In this document: positions 1 through 8,665 of the stretch, piece by piece | Numbering within the stretch: the first letter of the stretch is position 1 | Layout of the letters: every line of letters begins with the position of its first letter | From: MFD01275-c22 sp963705885 | GTDB lineage: Bacteria; Actinomycetota; Actinomycetes; JACCUZ01 | Direction: 5' to 3' | Length of the DNA: 64,000 nt | Assembly: GCA_963705885.1 (NCBI GenBank) | Contig: OY970120.1 | Span: 2,976,001-3,040,000 of the forward strand | Position numbers and translations under genes: made by a program | Notes under the pieces: generated by a model | Seen by the model: only the letters and a program-made list of their open reading frames with translations | Databases searched by the model: none | What the model was told of the DNA's origin: nothing

Positions 1-881
1 GCCAGACCGGGCCGTCGGCGCCGGCGAGGTACGCGAGCCAGTGCGAGGCGCCGCGCAGCACCTCGACCAGGGCGGTCGGCGGCGTGGTGACGGCGGCGGT
101 CTCGATGTAGTCGAGGAACGGCGGGCTGTAGCGGCCGAGCAGCAGCGAGCGGCAGCGCCCACCACGCGCGGCGAGCGGCGACCGCCAGCGCCCACCAGCG
201 CGACCAGCGCGCCGAGCCGCGCGGCGACCGCGCCGCAGGGTGAGCAGCCAGAGCGCCGCCAGCGGCAGGACGGCGAGCGGTCGGCGGCGGCGTTGACCCC
301 GCCGGCGCAGGCGACGGCGACGCCGGACCGCGCGGCCGCCCGCCGGACCGATCCGCCCGGGCGCCGCGCGACCAGCGGCACGAGCACCCACGGCGCACAG
401 CGCATCGGCCAGCGCCTCGACGCGAGTCGGCGCCCAGCTCGGTCAGCACCCGCGGCGACAGCGCGAACGCGACGCCGGCGAGCAGCCTGGCGTGCCAGGC
501 GTGCCGATGCCGAGCTCGCCGGCCAGCGCACGAGCGCCGAGAAGCGCGGCGACCAGCAGCAGCGACCACCACAGCCGCTGGACCACCCAGCCGGGAGCGT
601 CGGCCAGCGTCGCCGAGCGAGGAAGAACGGGCCCATCGGGAACAGGTAGCCGTACGCCTGGTTCTGCAGCTGGCCGAAGGCGCCGTGCGGGTCCCAGAGG
701 TGCAGCGCGCGGCCGAGGAAGCCCGCAGCGGGTCGACGGCGAGGTCGAGCTTGGTGTCGGCGGTCAGACCCGCCCGGGCGCCTGCGCGAACGCCAGCCGC
801 CACGAGGAGCAGCACGCGACCGCGCGAGCCACCCGCAGGCGCCTGCGATGCGAGCCGCGGCGCGGCCGACGGGAGCGTCAC
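1..881 (-). pseudogene. AftD/DUF3367-like arabinofuranosyltransferase, 5' part, frame broken
   Basis: No single reading frame is open, but stitching the minus-strand frames gives the N-terminal part of an alpha-(1->3)-arabinofuranosyltransferase of the AftD (DUF3367) family, a GT-C type membrane enzyme that adds arabinofuranose to cell-wall arabinan. Recognisable blocks in order: LTADTKLDLAVDPLR, FLGRALHLWDPHG, FGQLQNQAYGYLFPMGPFF, GWVVQRLWW, FALSPRVLTELG, FLDYIETAAVTTPPTALVE and VLRGASHWLAYL. The last is close to position 1, so the gene continues out of the window. The start is taken as GTG at 881-879, which overlaps the methyltransferase stop by 4 nt (GTGA), so the two were an operon. Several single-base indels, for example near 150 and 720, break the frame. 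The family call is fairly sure; whether the gene is truly dead or only badly sequenced is not. Confidence 0.68.
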
Positions 882-1674
882 CGCTTGCGCAGCACCAGCA
901 CGAGGTTCCAGGTCAGCACCTCGCGCAGCGCCGGGCACCGGCGACGATCCCGCGCGCCCACCGCGGGTGGTAGCGCGGCAGCGACCTCGACGAGGTCGGC
1001 TCCGCGGCCTGGCCGCCCGGGACCAGCGCAGCATCTGGCCGACCGTGGTCGGGAACAGCGTCTGGCCGTAGTCGTTCTTCGGCGGCGACCGTGCCGCCGC
1101 TCGTAGCGCCGGGCCGCGCGCTCGCCGCCGAGGAAGTGCCAGGGGGAGGTCTCGTGCCCTCCGTGGGGGCCAGCCAGTGGTGTAGCGAGACGACGACCAT
1201 CCCGCCGGGCCGGCGACGCGGAGCATCTCGTCGGCCATCCGCTCCGGTTCCGGCACGTGCTCCAGGACGTTGGAGGAGTAGCAGACGTCGACGGCGCCGG
1301 CGCGGATCGGCAGCTCGCGCCTGCCCGAGGACCGTCCGGGCCCGGGCGGCGCCCGCGCGCTCAGCTCGCCGAGGTCGGCGTCCACCGAGACGTAGCCGGC
1401 GCCGCTCGGCGGAAGGCGTCGGCGAAGTAGCCGGGACCACCGCCGACGTCGAGCACGGGCCGCCCTCGCAGGTCGGTGCAGCCGGCGGAGCTGCTGACCG
1501 AGTCGTCGGCGACAGCCGGCGTAGAAGCGCTCGGGGTCGGTCTGCTCGACGCAGGAAGGCCGAAACAGCTCGACCGAGCGGCGCTGCTGCTCGCGGCTCC
1601 GTCGGTCGGCACCGGGCAGCGAGGCGGCGCGGACAGTCCTGGCGCGACCTCCCTCGCACGGCCTCGTCGCGCAC
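878..1674 (-). pseudogene. Class I SAM-dependent methyltransferase, frame broken
   Basis: The minus strand holds a methyltransferase cut into at least three frames. The N-terminal piece from a GTG at 1674 reads VRDEAVRG; the next frame contains the SAM-binding motif I, GRPVLDVGGGPGYFADAF (near 1400-1460), and later pieces contain NDYGQTLFPTTVGQMLRW-like and YHPRWARGIVAGARR segments before the terminal LVLRKR. This C-terminal pattern is what I remember from methyltransferases encoded beside AftD-like genes in actinomycetes. It is divergent from the GT4 gene with only about 17 bp between them and overlaps the AftD-like start by 4 nt. The substrate is unknown; a role in decorating a cell-envelope glycan is inferred from its neighbours only. 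Confidence 0.62.
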
Positions 1675-1691
1675 CTCAGGAGCGCGCCGTC

Positions 1692-2660
1692 ATGACGCGG
1701 TCCAGGCGAGCCGGCCGCTGCGCGTCGTGCCTGCTCAACTGGCGCGACACCAACCACCCCGAGGCCGGCTGGCGCCGAGAAGTACCTCGAGACCGTCGCG
1801 CCCGGCCTGGCCGCGCGCGGGCACGCGGGTCACTCCTGTCCGGACCGCCGCGTACCCGGGGCGCTCCGCGACGAGGTCCGTCGACGGCGTCCGCTTCGTG
1901 CGCCGCGGCGTCGAGCTCGCGTCTACCTGCGCGCTGGTCGGCGCGGCTGCGACGGCGAGCGTCGCTCGACGTCGTCGTCGACGTGCAGAACGGCGTGCCG
2001 TTCCTTCGGCCCGCTGTGGCACCGGGGGCCGGTCGTCAACCTCGTCCACCACGTCCACCGCGAGCAGTGGCGCGTCGTCTTCGGCCCGCTGGTCGCGCGG
2101 GTCGGCTGGGCGCTCGAGTCCCGGCTGGCGCCGCTGGTCTACCGCCGCACGCCGCTACGTCGCGGTCTGGCGACTCGACCCGGGGCGAGCTGGCGGGCCT
2201 CGGCATCGGCGCCGGAGCGCGTGACGGTGGTCGCACAACGGCACCGACGCGGTGCGCCCGGACGGCACCGCCCGCGGCCACCCGCCCGTCGTGTCGTGCT
2301 CGGCCGGCTCGTGCCGCACAAGCGGGTCGAGATCGCGATGCAGGCGCGTCGCCGACTCTCCGCGTCGAGCACCCGGACCTCGCCTGACCGTCGTCGGGTC
2401 GCGGCTGGTCGAAGCCGCACCTGCGCGCGGAGGCCGACGAGCTCGGCGTCGAGGACCGGGTCGCGACGACTTCCTCGGCCACGTCTCGGAGGCGGAGAAG
2501 CACCGACGTGCTCGGCCGGGCGTGGGTGCTCGCCGTGCCGCGCTCAAGGAGGGCTGGGGCTCGTCGTCGTCGAGGCCGGGGTCCACGGCACCCCCACGGT
2601 CGCCTTCCACTGAGGCGGGCGGGCTGACCGAGTCGATCGTCGACGGCGCGCCGGGCTGCC
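1692..2660 (+). pseudogene. GT4 family glycosyltransferase, frame broken, C-terminus missing
   Basis: Frames stitched along the plus strand give a GT-B glycosyltransferase: LNWRDTNHPEAGG near the start, VVDGVRFVRRGVE, then VQNGVPF, NLVHHVHREQWRVVFGPL, GRLVPHKRVEIAMQAV, LTVVGSG, FLGHVSEAEKHDVL, and the donor-site stretch SLKEGWGLVVVEAGVHGTPTVAF followed by GGLTESIVDG. This is the usual GT4 order, ending in the E-x7-E nucleotide-sugar region. Similarity stops at about 2650, roughly 60-100 residues short of a normal GT4 end, where the opposite-strand membrane protein begins. The ATG at 1692 lies in a CATG. The sugar donor and acceptor cannot be told. It probably acts in envelope polysaccharide assembly with the neighbouring genes. 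Confidence 0.68.
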
Positions 2661-4300
2661 GACGTCACGGACATGAGGACGACAGTGGCGGCGCCGGAGA
2701 GCAGGAGGTTTCGGCGGGTCAGCAGCTTGGTCAGCGCCGCGGCGACGAGGAGCAGCAGAGCGAGCGCGTCGGCGGCCGCCACCGCGGGGGTGGCCGCGGG
2801 CAGCGGGCGCGCAGCCACCGGGCCGTCGAGGCGCACGAGTCGCAGCGTGGGCGCGGAGACGACCGTGCGCCCGGGCGCACGTCGGGCGTACGGCCTCGTT
2901 CTTCGTCGTCATCAGGGAGTCGAGCTCGGCGCGCGGGCCGTCGTCGGCCTGGTCAGGTCGCCGCCGCAGCGCTGCGCCCCTCCGCCTCGCCACGGTTGTT
3001 CTCGACGGACGCCCGAGGAAGCTGGCGGCCGCCGGGTCGAGGACGGTGCGGTCGCCGTTCCAGTCGAATCGCCGGAACGCGCCCCAGGGCAGCACCACGG
3101 TGTCCCCGCCGCCGGCCGCCACGGTCTGGCGCACCCGCGACCACTCGGGTGGGTAGTCGACGGCCGCGAGCCGGCCGGACACGCCCCACGCGAGGTCGGG
3201 GAGCAGGGCCACCAGGACGACGGCGCCCGTGGCCGGGACGAGGACCGCAGGCTCCCCGCTCGGCCACGGTGCGGGCCACCCTTGCCACGCCGCGCAGGTA
3301 GCCCGACAGCCCCAGCGAGCGCCATCTGCGTGGAGCAGCCGGGCGGGGACTGCCTCCACGAGCCCGGCAGCGGTCGCGGGACCCCGGGGACGCTCGGCGA
3401 GCGCGAGAACGAGGCTCGTAGGCCGCCGTGACCGCGAGCCGCAGCGCCGCCGAGGAGGGACGACCGGCGCAGGAGAGGGACGCCGAGCGCCGCGACCCAT
3501 CAGGACGACGTGGCGACTCAGCGAGTGCGGTCTCCCGCGACCCCGGGACGGCGGCGGCGTTCCACACCCGCGACGAGCCCGGCGACCGCGCCCGCCGGGC
3601 CCAGACGCCGTAGCCGCGCACGGCGAAGGCGGCCACCGCGCTGTCCTGGCCCGCCCCGACGGCTTACCGTCGTGGAGACAGGCCGGGGACCCACCAGGCG
3701 CGTCGAGCACGACCCAGGCGGTCGCGGCGACCCACGCGCGCCCGCCAGCGCCCGGCCCAGGACGCATGCGCACCAGGCTGGCGCCCAGCAGCCGCGGTCG
3801 AGGTGAGGGCGCCAGCCCGAGCAGGACGACGAGCCGGGCGAGCGACCTCTCCCGTCCCCGCCACGGGCGCCGTGCGCCGCGGTCACCAGCCCACGGCAGG
3901 GCGGCGTAGGAGACGAGCAGCGCCCAGTGCCCGAGGAGCAGCCGCTCGGCGACGTAGGGATTCCAGACGTACGCCGCGGCGGCCACCGTCGCGGCGGCCC
4001 CCTGGTCCCGGGCAGGAGCATGGCCGCGAGTCGGCCGGCGCCCGCACCGGCGAGCACGAGGGTGGCGAGCAGCACTGCCTTCTGCAGCACTTGGCCCGGC
4101 ACGACCTGGGTCACGGCGGCCACCACGGCATCGACCGGCACGGCCCGCGGGAGCCCGTCTCCCAGCCCGACATCATCCCGGCCGAGGTCGAGCCGCGGCA
4201 CGAAGACCATGTCGTAGGTCAGCGTGTAGCCGAGGGCCAGCACCGGCCCCAGGGCGAGCAGCGCGAGCGCGGACGACACCAGCCACGGGCCGCGTCGCAT
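2640..4300 (-). pseudogene. Large polytopic membrane protein (envelope polysaccharide locus), frame broken
   Basis: From an ATG at 4300 the minus strand encodes a typical membrane N-terminus (VSSALALLALGPVLALGYTL), with a loop DMVFVPRLDLGRDDVGLGD, further hydrophobic segments, and AAAAYVWNPYVAERLLLGHW. Later frames contain AVDYPPEWSRVRQTV and RRFDWNGDRTVLDPAA, then a last hydrophobic segment ending near 2650. The overall look is of the multi-spanning proteins with a GT-C-like or YfhO-like layout that sit beside GT4/AftD genes in actinomycetes. I do not recognise a named family. At least five indels split it. It is divergent from the flippase operon starting at 4402. Function unknown; a part in envelope glycan synthesis is a guess from context. 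Confidence 0.5.
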
Positions 4301-4401
4301 GTCCGGTTCCCGACCTCCACGCGGCCCGCGCCGCTATCGTGACCGCACCGCCGCGGCGCCCGACGACTCTACTGCGCCACCGCCATCCGCCCGAGGAGAT
4401 C

Positions 4402-5630
4402 GTGACCAGGACAGCCGTGGCCGCACCCCGGGTTCGCGGGGGCGGGCTCTCGGTGCTGGTGGCCCTCACCGCCGCCAACGGGCTGGGCTACCTGCTCACG
4501 GTGGTCGCGTCCCGCCGCCTCGGGCCCGAGGGCTACGGCGCTCTCGCGGCGCTGCTCGGGCTGGTCCTGGTCGGCAACGTCCTCGCGCTGGGGCTGCAGG
4601 CCGTCGTGGCCCGGCGCGTCGTCGCCGGGGGCGTCGCCGACGCGGCGCGGTGGGCGCCGCGGGTGACCGCGGCAGGCGCTGCCGCGCTCGGCGTGGTCGC
4701 CCTGCTGGTCTCCCCGGCGGTCGTCGACCTGCTCCGCCTGGGATCGGCCTGGCCGGCGGTGCTGCTGGCGGCGACCCTCGTCCCGCTGACCGTGCTCGGC
4801 GGGCAGCTCGGGCTGCTGCAGGGCGCGGAGCGGATGCACGCGCTGGCCGTCCTCTACGTCGTCGGCGGTGTCGGCAAGGTCGGGGGCGGCGTCGCCGGGG
4901 TCCTCGTGGGGGGCAGCGTCACGGCGACCATGGCCGGGACCGCGCTGGGCGCGGCGGCGGCCGCCGTCGTGGGGGCCGTGCAGGTCCGCAGGGCGTTGCC
5001 GGCCGCCCGGTCGGTTGCGCCGCTGCCGGCCGGGGTGCTGGCCGAGACGGCACGCGCGACGTACTCCCTCGGTGCGCTGTTCACGCTGACCAACGTCGAC
5101 GTCGTCCTGGCGCGCAGCGCCCTCCCGCCCCGCGAGGCCGGGCTCTACGCCGTGGGTGCCGTGGTGGCCAAGGCCGCGTTCTGGCTCCCCGCGGTCGTGT
5201 CGGTCGTCGCGCTGCCGGGCCTCGCCGACCCGGACGGCGGCAGCGGACCGCCGGTCGGGCACTCGCGGCCGTGGCCGGCTGCGGCCTCGTGGTCACGGCA
5301 GGCTGCGCCGTGGCCGGGTCGTGGGTGGTCCGGGCCGTGGGCGGGTCGGCGTACGTCGGGCTCGCCGGCACCCTGTGGTTGTTCGCCGCGGTCGGCTCGC
5401 TCTTCGCGGTCGCCCAGGTGCTGCTCTACTCGCGGATCGCCGCCGAGGACCGCAGGGTCGCCGCCCCGATGTGGCTGCTGCTCGTCGTCGAGGTCACGGT
5501 GGTCGGCCTCTGGTGGAACGGGTCGCCGACCGAGATCGTGCTCGTCGCGCTGGCCACCGCGACCGTCCTCGTGGGCCTCGGCGTGCTCGCCGAGGTCGAG
5601 GAGCACCGCCCCCGGGGCAGCCGTGGCTGA
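4402..5630 (+). CDS. MOP-superfamily polysaccharide flippase (one frameshift)
   Basis: This is a multi-spanning protein of the oligosaccharide flippase / polysaccharide biosynthesis family: RLGPEGYGALAALLGLV near the N-terminus is the family's typical first-helix pattern, followed by about 10-12 hydrophobic segments. Reading frame 1 is used up to about 5245-5265; the C-terminal helices (GTLWLFAAVGSLFAVAQVLLY and onward) are in frame 3 and end at the TGA 5628-5630, so one base has been lost or gained. The start is taken as GTG 4402 behind GAGGAG. It overlaps the next gene by 8 nt. Its position in front of the genes for the lipid-linked arabinofuranose donor suggests that it moves a polyprenyl-linked sugar or glycan across the membrane; that is inference. 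Confidence 0.7.
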
Positions 5631-6531
5631 CACGACGCACGTCGCCGGCCGGGGCACAGCGGCCGGGCCCGCCCTGGTGCGGGCCATGCGCCCCCGCCAG
5701 TGGGTGAAGAACGTCCTCGTCGGCGCCGCGCCGCTGGCCGCGGGCGACCTGCTCGAGGCCGGACGTGGCCGGGTCGACCACTGTCGCCTTCATCGCGTTC
5801 TGCGCCGCCGCGAGCAGCGTCTACCTGCTCAACGACGTCGTCGACGCGCCCCGTGATCGAAGCCATCCCGAGAAGTCCCGCCGACCGGTCGCGTCGGGCG
5901 CGGTGGCTCCGTGGCAGGCGTTGTCCTGTCCGCGGTGCTCGCCGTCGCCGCCCTCGGTGACGCCGCTGGCGCTGGACGCCCCGCTGCTGTCGGTCACGAT
6001 CGCGACCTACCTCGCGCTCAGCACCGCCTACAACCTGGGCCTGAAGCACCAGCGAGTGGTGGACCTGGCCATCGTCTCGATCGGGTTCCTGCTGCGGGCC
6101 GTCGCGGGCGGTGCTGCGGCCGACCTGCCGCTCTCGCGCTGGTTCCTCATCGTCGCGGCGTTCGGTTCGCTGTTCGTGGTCGCCGGCAAGCGCTACTCCG
6201 AGCTGGTGACCCTCGGCGAGAGGGCCGCCGAGACCCGGCCGTCGCTGCGCGGCTACTCCGCGAGCTACCTGCGTTTCGTGTGGAGCATCGCGGCCGCCGT
6301 CACCATCACCGCCTACTGCCTGTGGGCCTTCGAGGTCGGCGACCGGCCGGCGAGCTGCCGTGGGGGCCGCTGTCGGTGGCGCCGTTCGTCGTCGCGATGC
6401 TGCGCTTCGCCCTCGATGTGGACGGCGGTCGCACCGGCGCGCCGGAGGAGGTCGCGCTGCGCGACCCGGTCCTGGTCGGCGTCTGCCTGAGCTGGCTGCT
6501 GGTGTTCTGCCTCGGCGCGTTCGGTGTCTGA
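5623..6531 (+). CDS. Decaprenyl-phosphate phosphoribosyltransferase, UbiA family (frameshifted)
   Basis: A UbiA-family prenyl transferase matching 5-phospho-ribosyl-1-pyrophosphate:decaprenyl-phosphate phosphoribosyltransferase (DPPR synthase, Rv3806c type), which starts the synthesis of decaprenyl-phospho-arabinose. N-terminal VRAMRPRQWVKNVLV is the usual entry motif; the aspartate motif NDVVDAPRDRSHPEK with RPVASG follows, then the second helix block with TAYNLGLKHQRVVDL. Reading switches frame near 5760, 5920, 5955 and 6352, and the end LVFCLGAFGV is in the frame of the start codon, so the net result is a full-length protein of about 300 residues if the indels are sequence errors. GTG 5623 overlaps the flippase stop; the stop overlaps the dprE1 start by 8 nt. 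Confidence 0.8.
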
Positions 6532-7876
6532 CGGCACACCGACCCTGCTGACCGGCTGGGGCGGAACCTCGCCGAGCGCGGCCACCCTCGTGCCGACGCG
6601 GTCGGCGGCGGCCGTGGCCGCCGAGGTGCGGCGGGCGGGCGCGCGGGGTGTCGTCGCCCGCGGCCTCGGCCGGTCCTACGGCGACGCGGCGCAGAACGGC
6701 GGGGGGACCGTCCTCGACCTGACCGCGCTGACCGGGTCGATCGAGCTCGACGAGGCGTCGGCGACAGTGACCTGCGACGCCGGCAGCAGCCTCGACGACC
6801 TGATGCAGGTGCTGCTCCCCCGCGGCTGGTTCGTCCCCGTCACGCCCGGGACCCGTTACGTCACCGTCGGCGGCGCCGTCGCCGCCGACATCCACGGCAA
6901 GAACCACCACGCCGACGGCAGCATCGGGCACCACGTCAGGGCCCTCGACCTGGTGACCGCCGACGGCGACCTGCACCGGCTGCTGCCGGGTGACCCGCTG
7001 CTCGACGCGACGCTCGGGGGCCTGGGTCTCACCGGTGTCGTCACCTCGGTCGCGCTCGCCGTGCAGCCGGTGCAGACCTCGCGCATGTGTGTGACCACGA
7101 CCCGGGCGGCGGACCTCGACGCGGTCATGGCCGGCCTCGAGGAGGCCGACCAGCGGGCGCGCTACAGCGTCGCGTGGCTCGACTGCCTCGCCCGGGGCCG
7201 TCACCTCGGCCGCGGCGTCGTGACCAGCGGTGACCACCTGGCCGCCGACCGGTTGCCGCCGGGCGAGCGCGGCGACCCGCTGGCCTTCGCCCCGCGCAGC
7301 CTGCTGCGGGTGCCCCCGGCGGTGCCCCCGGGGCTGCTGCGCCGCACGACGGTGAGCGCGTTCAACGAGGCGTGGTTCCGCCGCGCCCCCCGGCACCGGG
7401 AGGGCGAGGTCCAGCCGCTGGCGCGCTTCTTCCACCCGTTGGACGGGGTGGCCGGGTGGAACCGGGTCTACGGGCCGGCCGGGTTCGTGCAGTGGCAGGT
7501 CGCCGTCCCGTTCGACGCGGCCGACGTCGTGCGGGACGCCGTGCGGTCCTTCGCCGACGCCGCGGCCCCCGCCTTCCTCGCCGTCCTCAAGCGGTTCGGC
7601 GAGCGGGGCAGCGGCCACCTGTCCTTCCCCGTGCCGGGCTGGACGCTGGCCCTGGACCTGCCGACCGGGGTGCCGGGCCTGGCCGCGCTGCTCGACCGGC
7701 TCGACGACGAGGTCGCCGCGGTCGGCGGGCGGGTGTACCTGGCCAAGGACGCCCGCCTGCGTCCCGAGCACGTCCCGACGATGTACCCGCGGCTGCCCGA
7801 GTGGCAGGCCGTGCGCCACGACGCCGACCCGACCGGCGTCTTCCGCTCCGACCTCGCCAGGAGGCTCCACCTGTGA
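6524..7876 (+). CDS. dprE1: Decaprenyl-phospho-beta-D-ribose 2-oxidase DprE1
   Basis: FAD-dependent oxidase of the vanillyl-alcohol-oxidase fold (450 aa) that oxidises the 2'-hydroxyl of decaprenyl-phospho-ribose, the first half of the epimerisation to the arabinose donor. The FAD-binding stretch GLGRSYGDAAQNGGG is at about 47-61, GGAVAADIHGKNHH at about 116-129 holds the counterpart of the mycobacterial FAD-contacting His, and VYLAKDARL near the C-terminus contains the active-site Lys. The block GWTLALDLP at about 372-380 aligns with GWNICVDFP of the M. tuberculosis enzyme, so the benzothiazinone-target Cys387 is Ala here (codon 7649-7651). The start GTG 6524 overlaps the upstream stop. It is intact and translationally coupled to dprE2 by a 4-nt overlap. 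Confidence 0.92.
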   Translation: MSDGTPTLLTGWGGTSPSAATLVPTRSAAAVAAEVRRAGARGVVARGLGRSYGDAAQNGGGTVLDLTALTGSIELDEASATVTCDAGSSLDDLMQVLLPRGWFVPVTPGTRYVTVGGAVAADIHGKNHHADGSIGHHVRALDLVTADGDLHRLLPGDPLLDATLGGLGLTGVVTSVALAVQPVQTSRMCVTTTRAADLDAVMAGLEEADQRARYSVAWLDCLARGRHLGRGVVTSGDHLAADRLPPGERGDPLAFAPRSLLRVPPAVPPGLLRRTTVSAFNEAWFRRAPRHREGEVQPLARFFHPLDGVAGWNRVYGPAGFVQWQVAVPFDAADVVRDAVRSFADAAAPAFLAVLKRFGERGSGHLSFPVPGWTLALDLPTGVPGLAALLDRLDDEVAAVGGRVYLAKDARLRPEHVPTMYPRLPEWQAVRHDADPTGVFRSDLARRLHL

Positions 7877-8631
7877 TCGACGCCCTCGGCCGCCCCCAGT
7901 CGCTGCTGCTCCTCGGCGGCTCGTCGGAGATCGGCCTCGCCGCGGTGCGTGCCCTGGCCGGCGACCGGCTGCGCCGGGTCGTGCTGGCCGGTCGGCCCTC
8001 CGAGCGGCTCGACGCCGCGGTCGAGGACATCCGGGGCCTCGGCGTCGACGAGGTCGGTCGCGTCGAGCTGGACGCCGCCCGGACGCTCGAGCACGCCGCG
8101 GCGATCCGGCCCGTGTTCGCCGCCGGGGACGTCGACGTGGTCCTCATGGCGATCGGCGAGCTCGGCGACCAGGTCTCGGCCGAGGCCGACCCCGAGGTCG
8201 CGGTGCGCACCGCGCAGGCGACCTACGTCGGCCCGATGTCGGCGATGCTGCACGCCGCGGAGGGCCTGCGTGCCCAGGGACACGGCGTGCTGGTCGTCCT
8301 GTCCTCGGTCGCCGCGGTCCGCCCGCGCCGGGCGAACTTCGTCTACGGGTCCGCCAAGGCGGGGCTCGACGCCGTGGCGCAGGGACTCGGTGCGGCCCTC
8401 GCGGGCAGCGGGGTCTCGGTCGTGACCGTCCGGCCCGGCTTCGTGCGGACCAGGATGACCAGGGGCCTGCCCGAGGCGCCGTTCGCGACGGGGCCGGACC
8501 AGGTGGCGGCCGCGGTCCGGGCCGCCGTGCGCGACCGTCCCGAGGTCGTGTGGGTGCCGGGAGTCCTGCGCGTGGTGATGACCGTGCTGCGGCTGCTCCC
8601 CCGCGCCGTGTTCCGCCGGCTGCCCGGCTGA
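7873..8631 (+). CDS. dprE2: Decaprenylphospho-beta-D-erythro-pentofuranosid-2-ulose reductase DprE2
   Basis: Short-chain dehydrogenase of 252 aa that reduces the 2-keto intermediate made by DprE1, giving decaprenyl-phospho-arabinose. The N-terminal nucleotide motif is the DprE2-type LLLGGSSEIGLAAVRAL, not the usual TGxxxGxG form; the catalytic block shows LVVLSSVAAVRPRRANFVYGSAKAGLD, with Ser, Tyr (YGSAK) and Lys in place. VTVRPGFVRTRMT follows as in other members. The GTG start 7873 lies in GTGA with the dprE1 stop and has a good AGGAGG at 7859-7864. The C-terminal basic/hydrophobic stretch (VVMTVLRLLPRAVFRRLP) is typical and may touch the membrane. It is the last gene of the arabinose-donor operon. 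Confidence 0.9.
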   Translation: MIDALGRPQSLLLLGGSSEIGLAAVRALAGDRLRRVVLAGRPSERLDAAVEDIRGLGVDEVGRVELDAARTLEHAAAIRPVFAAGDVDVVLMAIGELGDQVSAEADPEVAVRTAQATYVGPMSAMLHAAEGLRAQGHGVLVVLSSVAAVRPRRANFVYGSAKAGLDAVAQGLGAALAGSGVSVVTVRPGFVRTRMTRGLPEAPFATGPDQVAAAVRAAVRDRPEVVWVPGVLRVVMTVLRLLPRAVFRRLPG

Positions 8632-8665
8632 GCGGCCTCCGGCCGCGGAGCCGCCGGGCCGCCGG

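Noticed and set aside
5235..5270. Programmed frameshift in the flippase gene.
   Set aside because: No slippery heptamer or downstream structure was recognised, and indels without programme signals are frequent in this part of the window.
5426..7870. Open frame of about 814 codons antisense to the DPPR synthase and dprE1 genes.
   Set aside because: Mirror frame of conserved coding sequence on the other strand; no recognisable domains and skewed composition.
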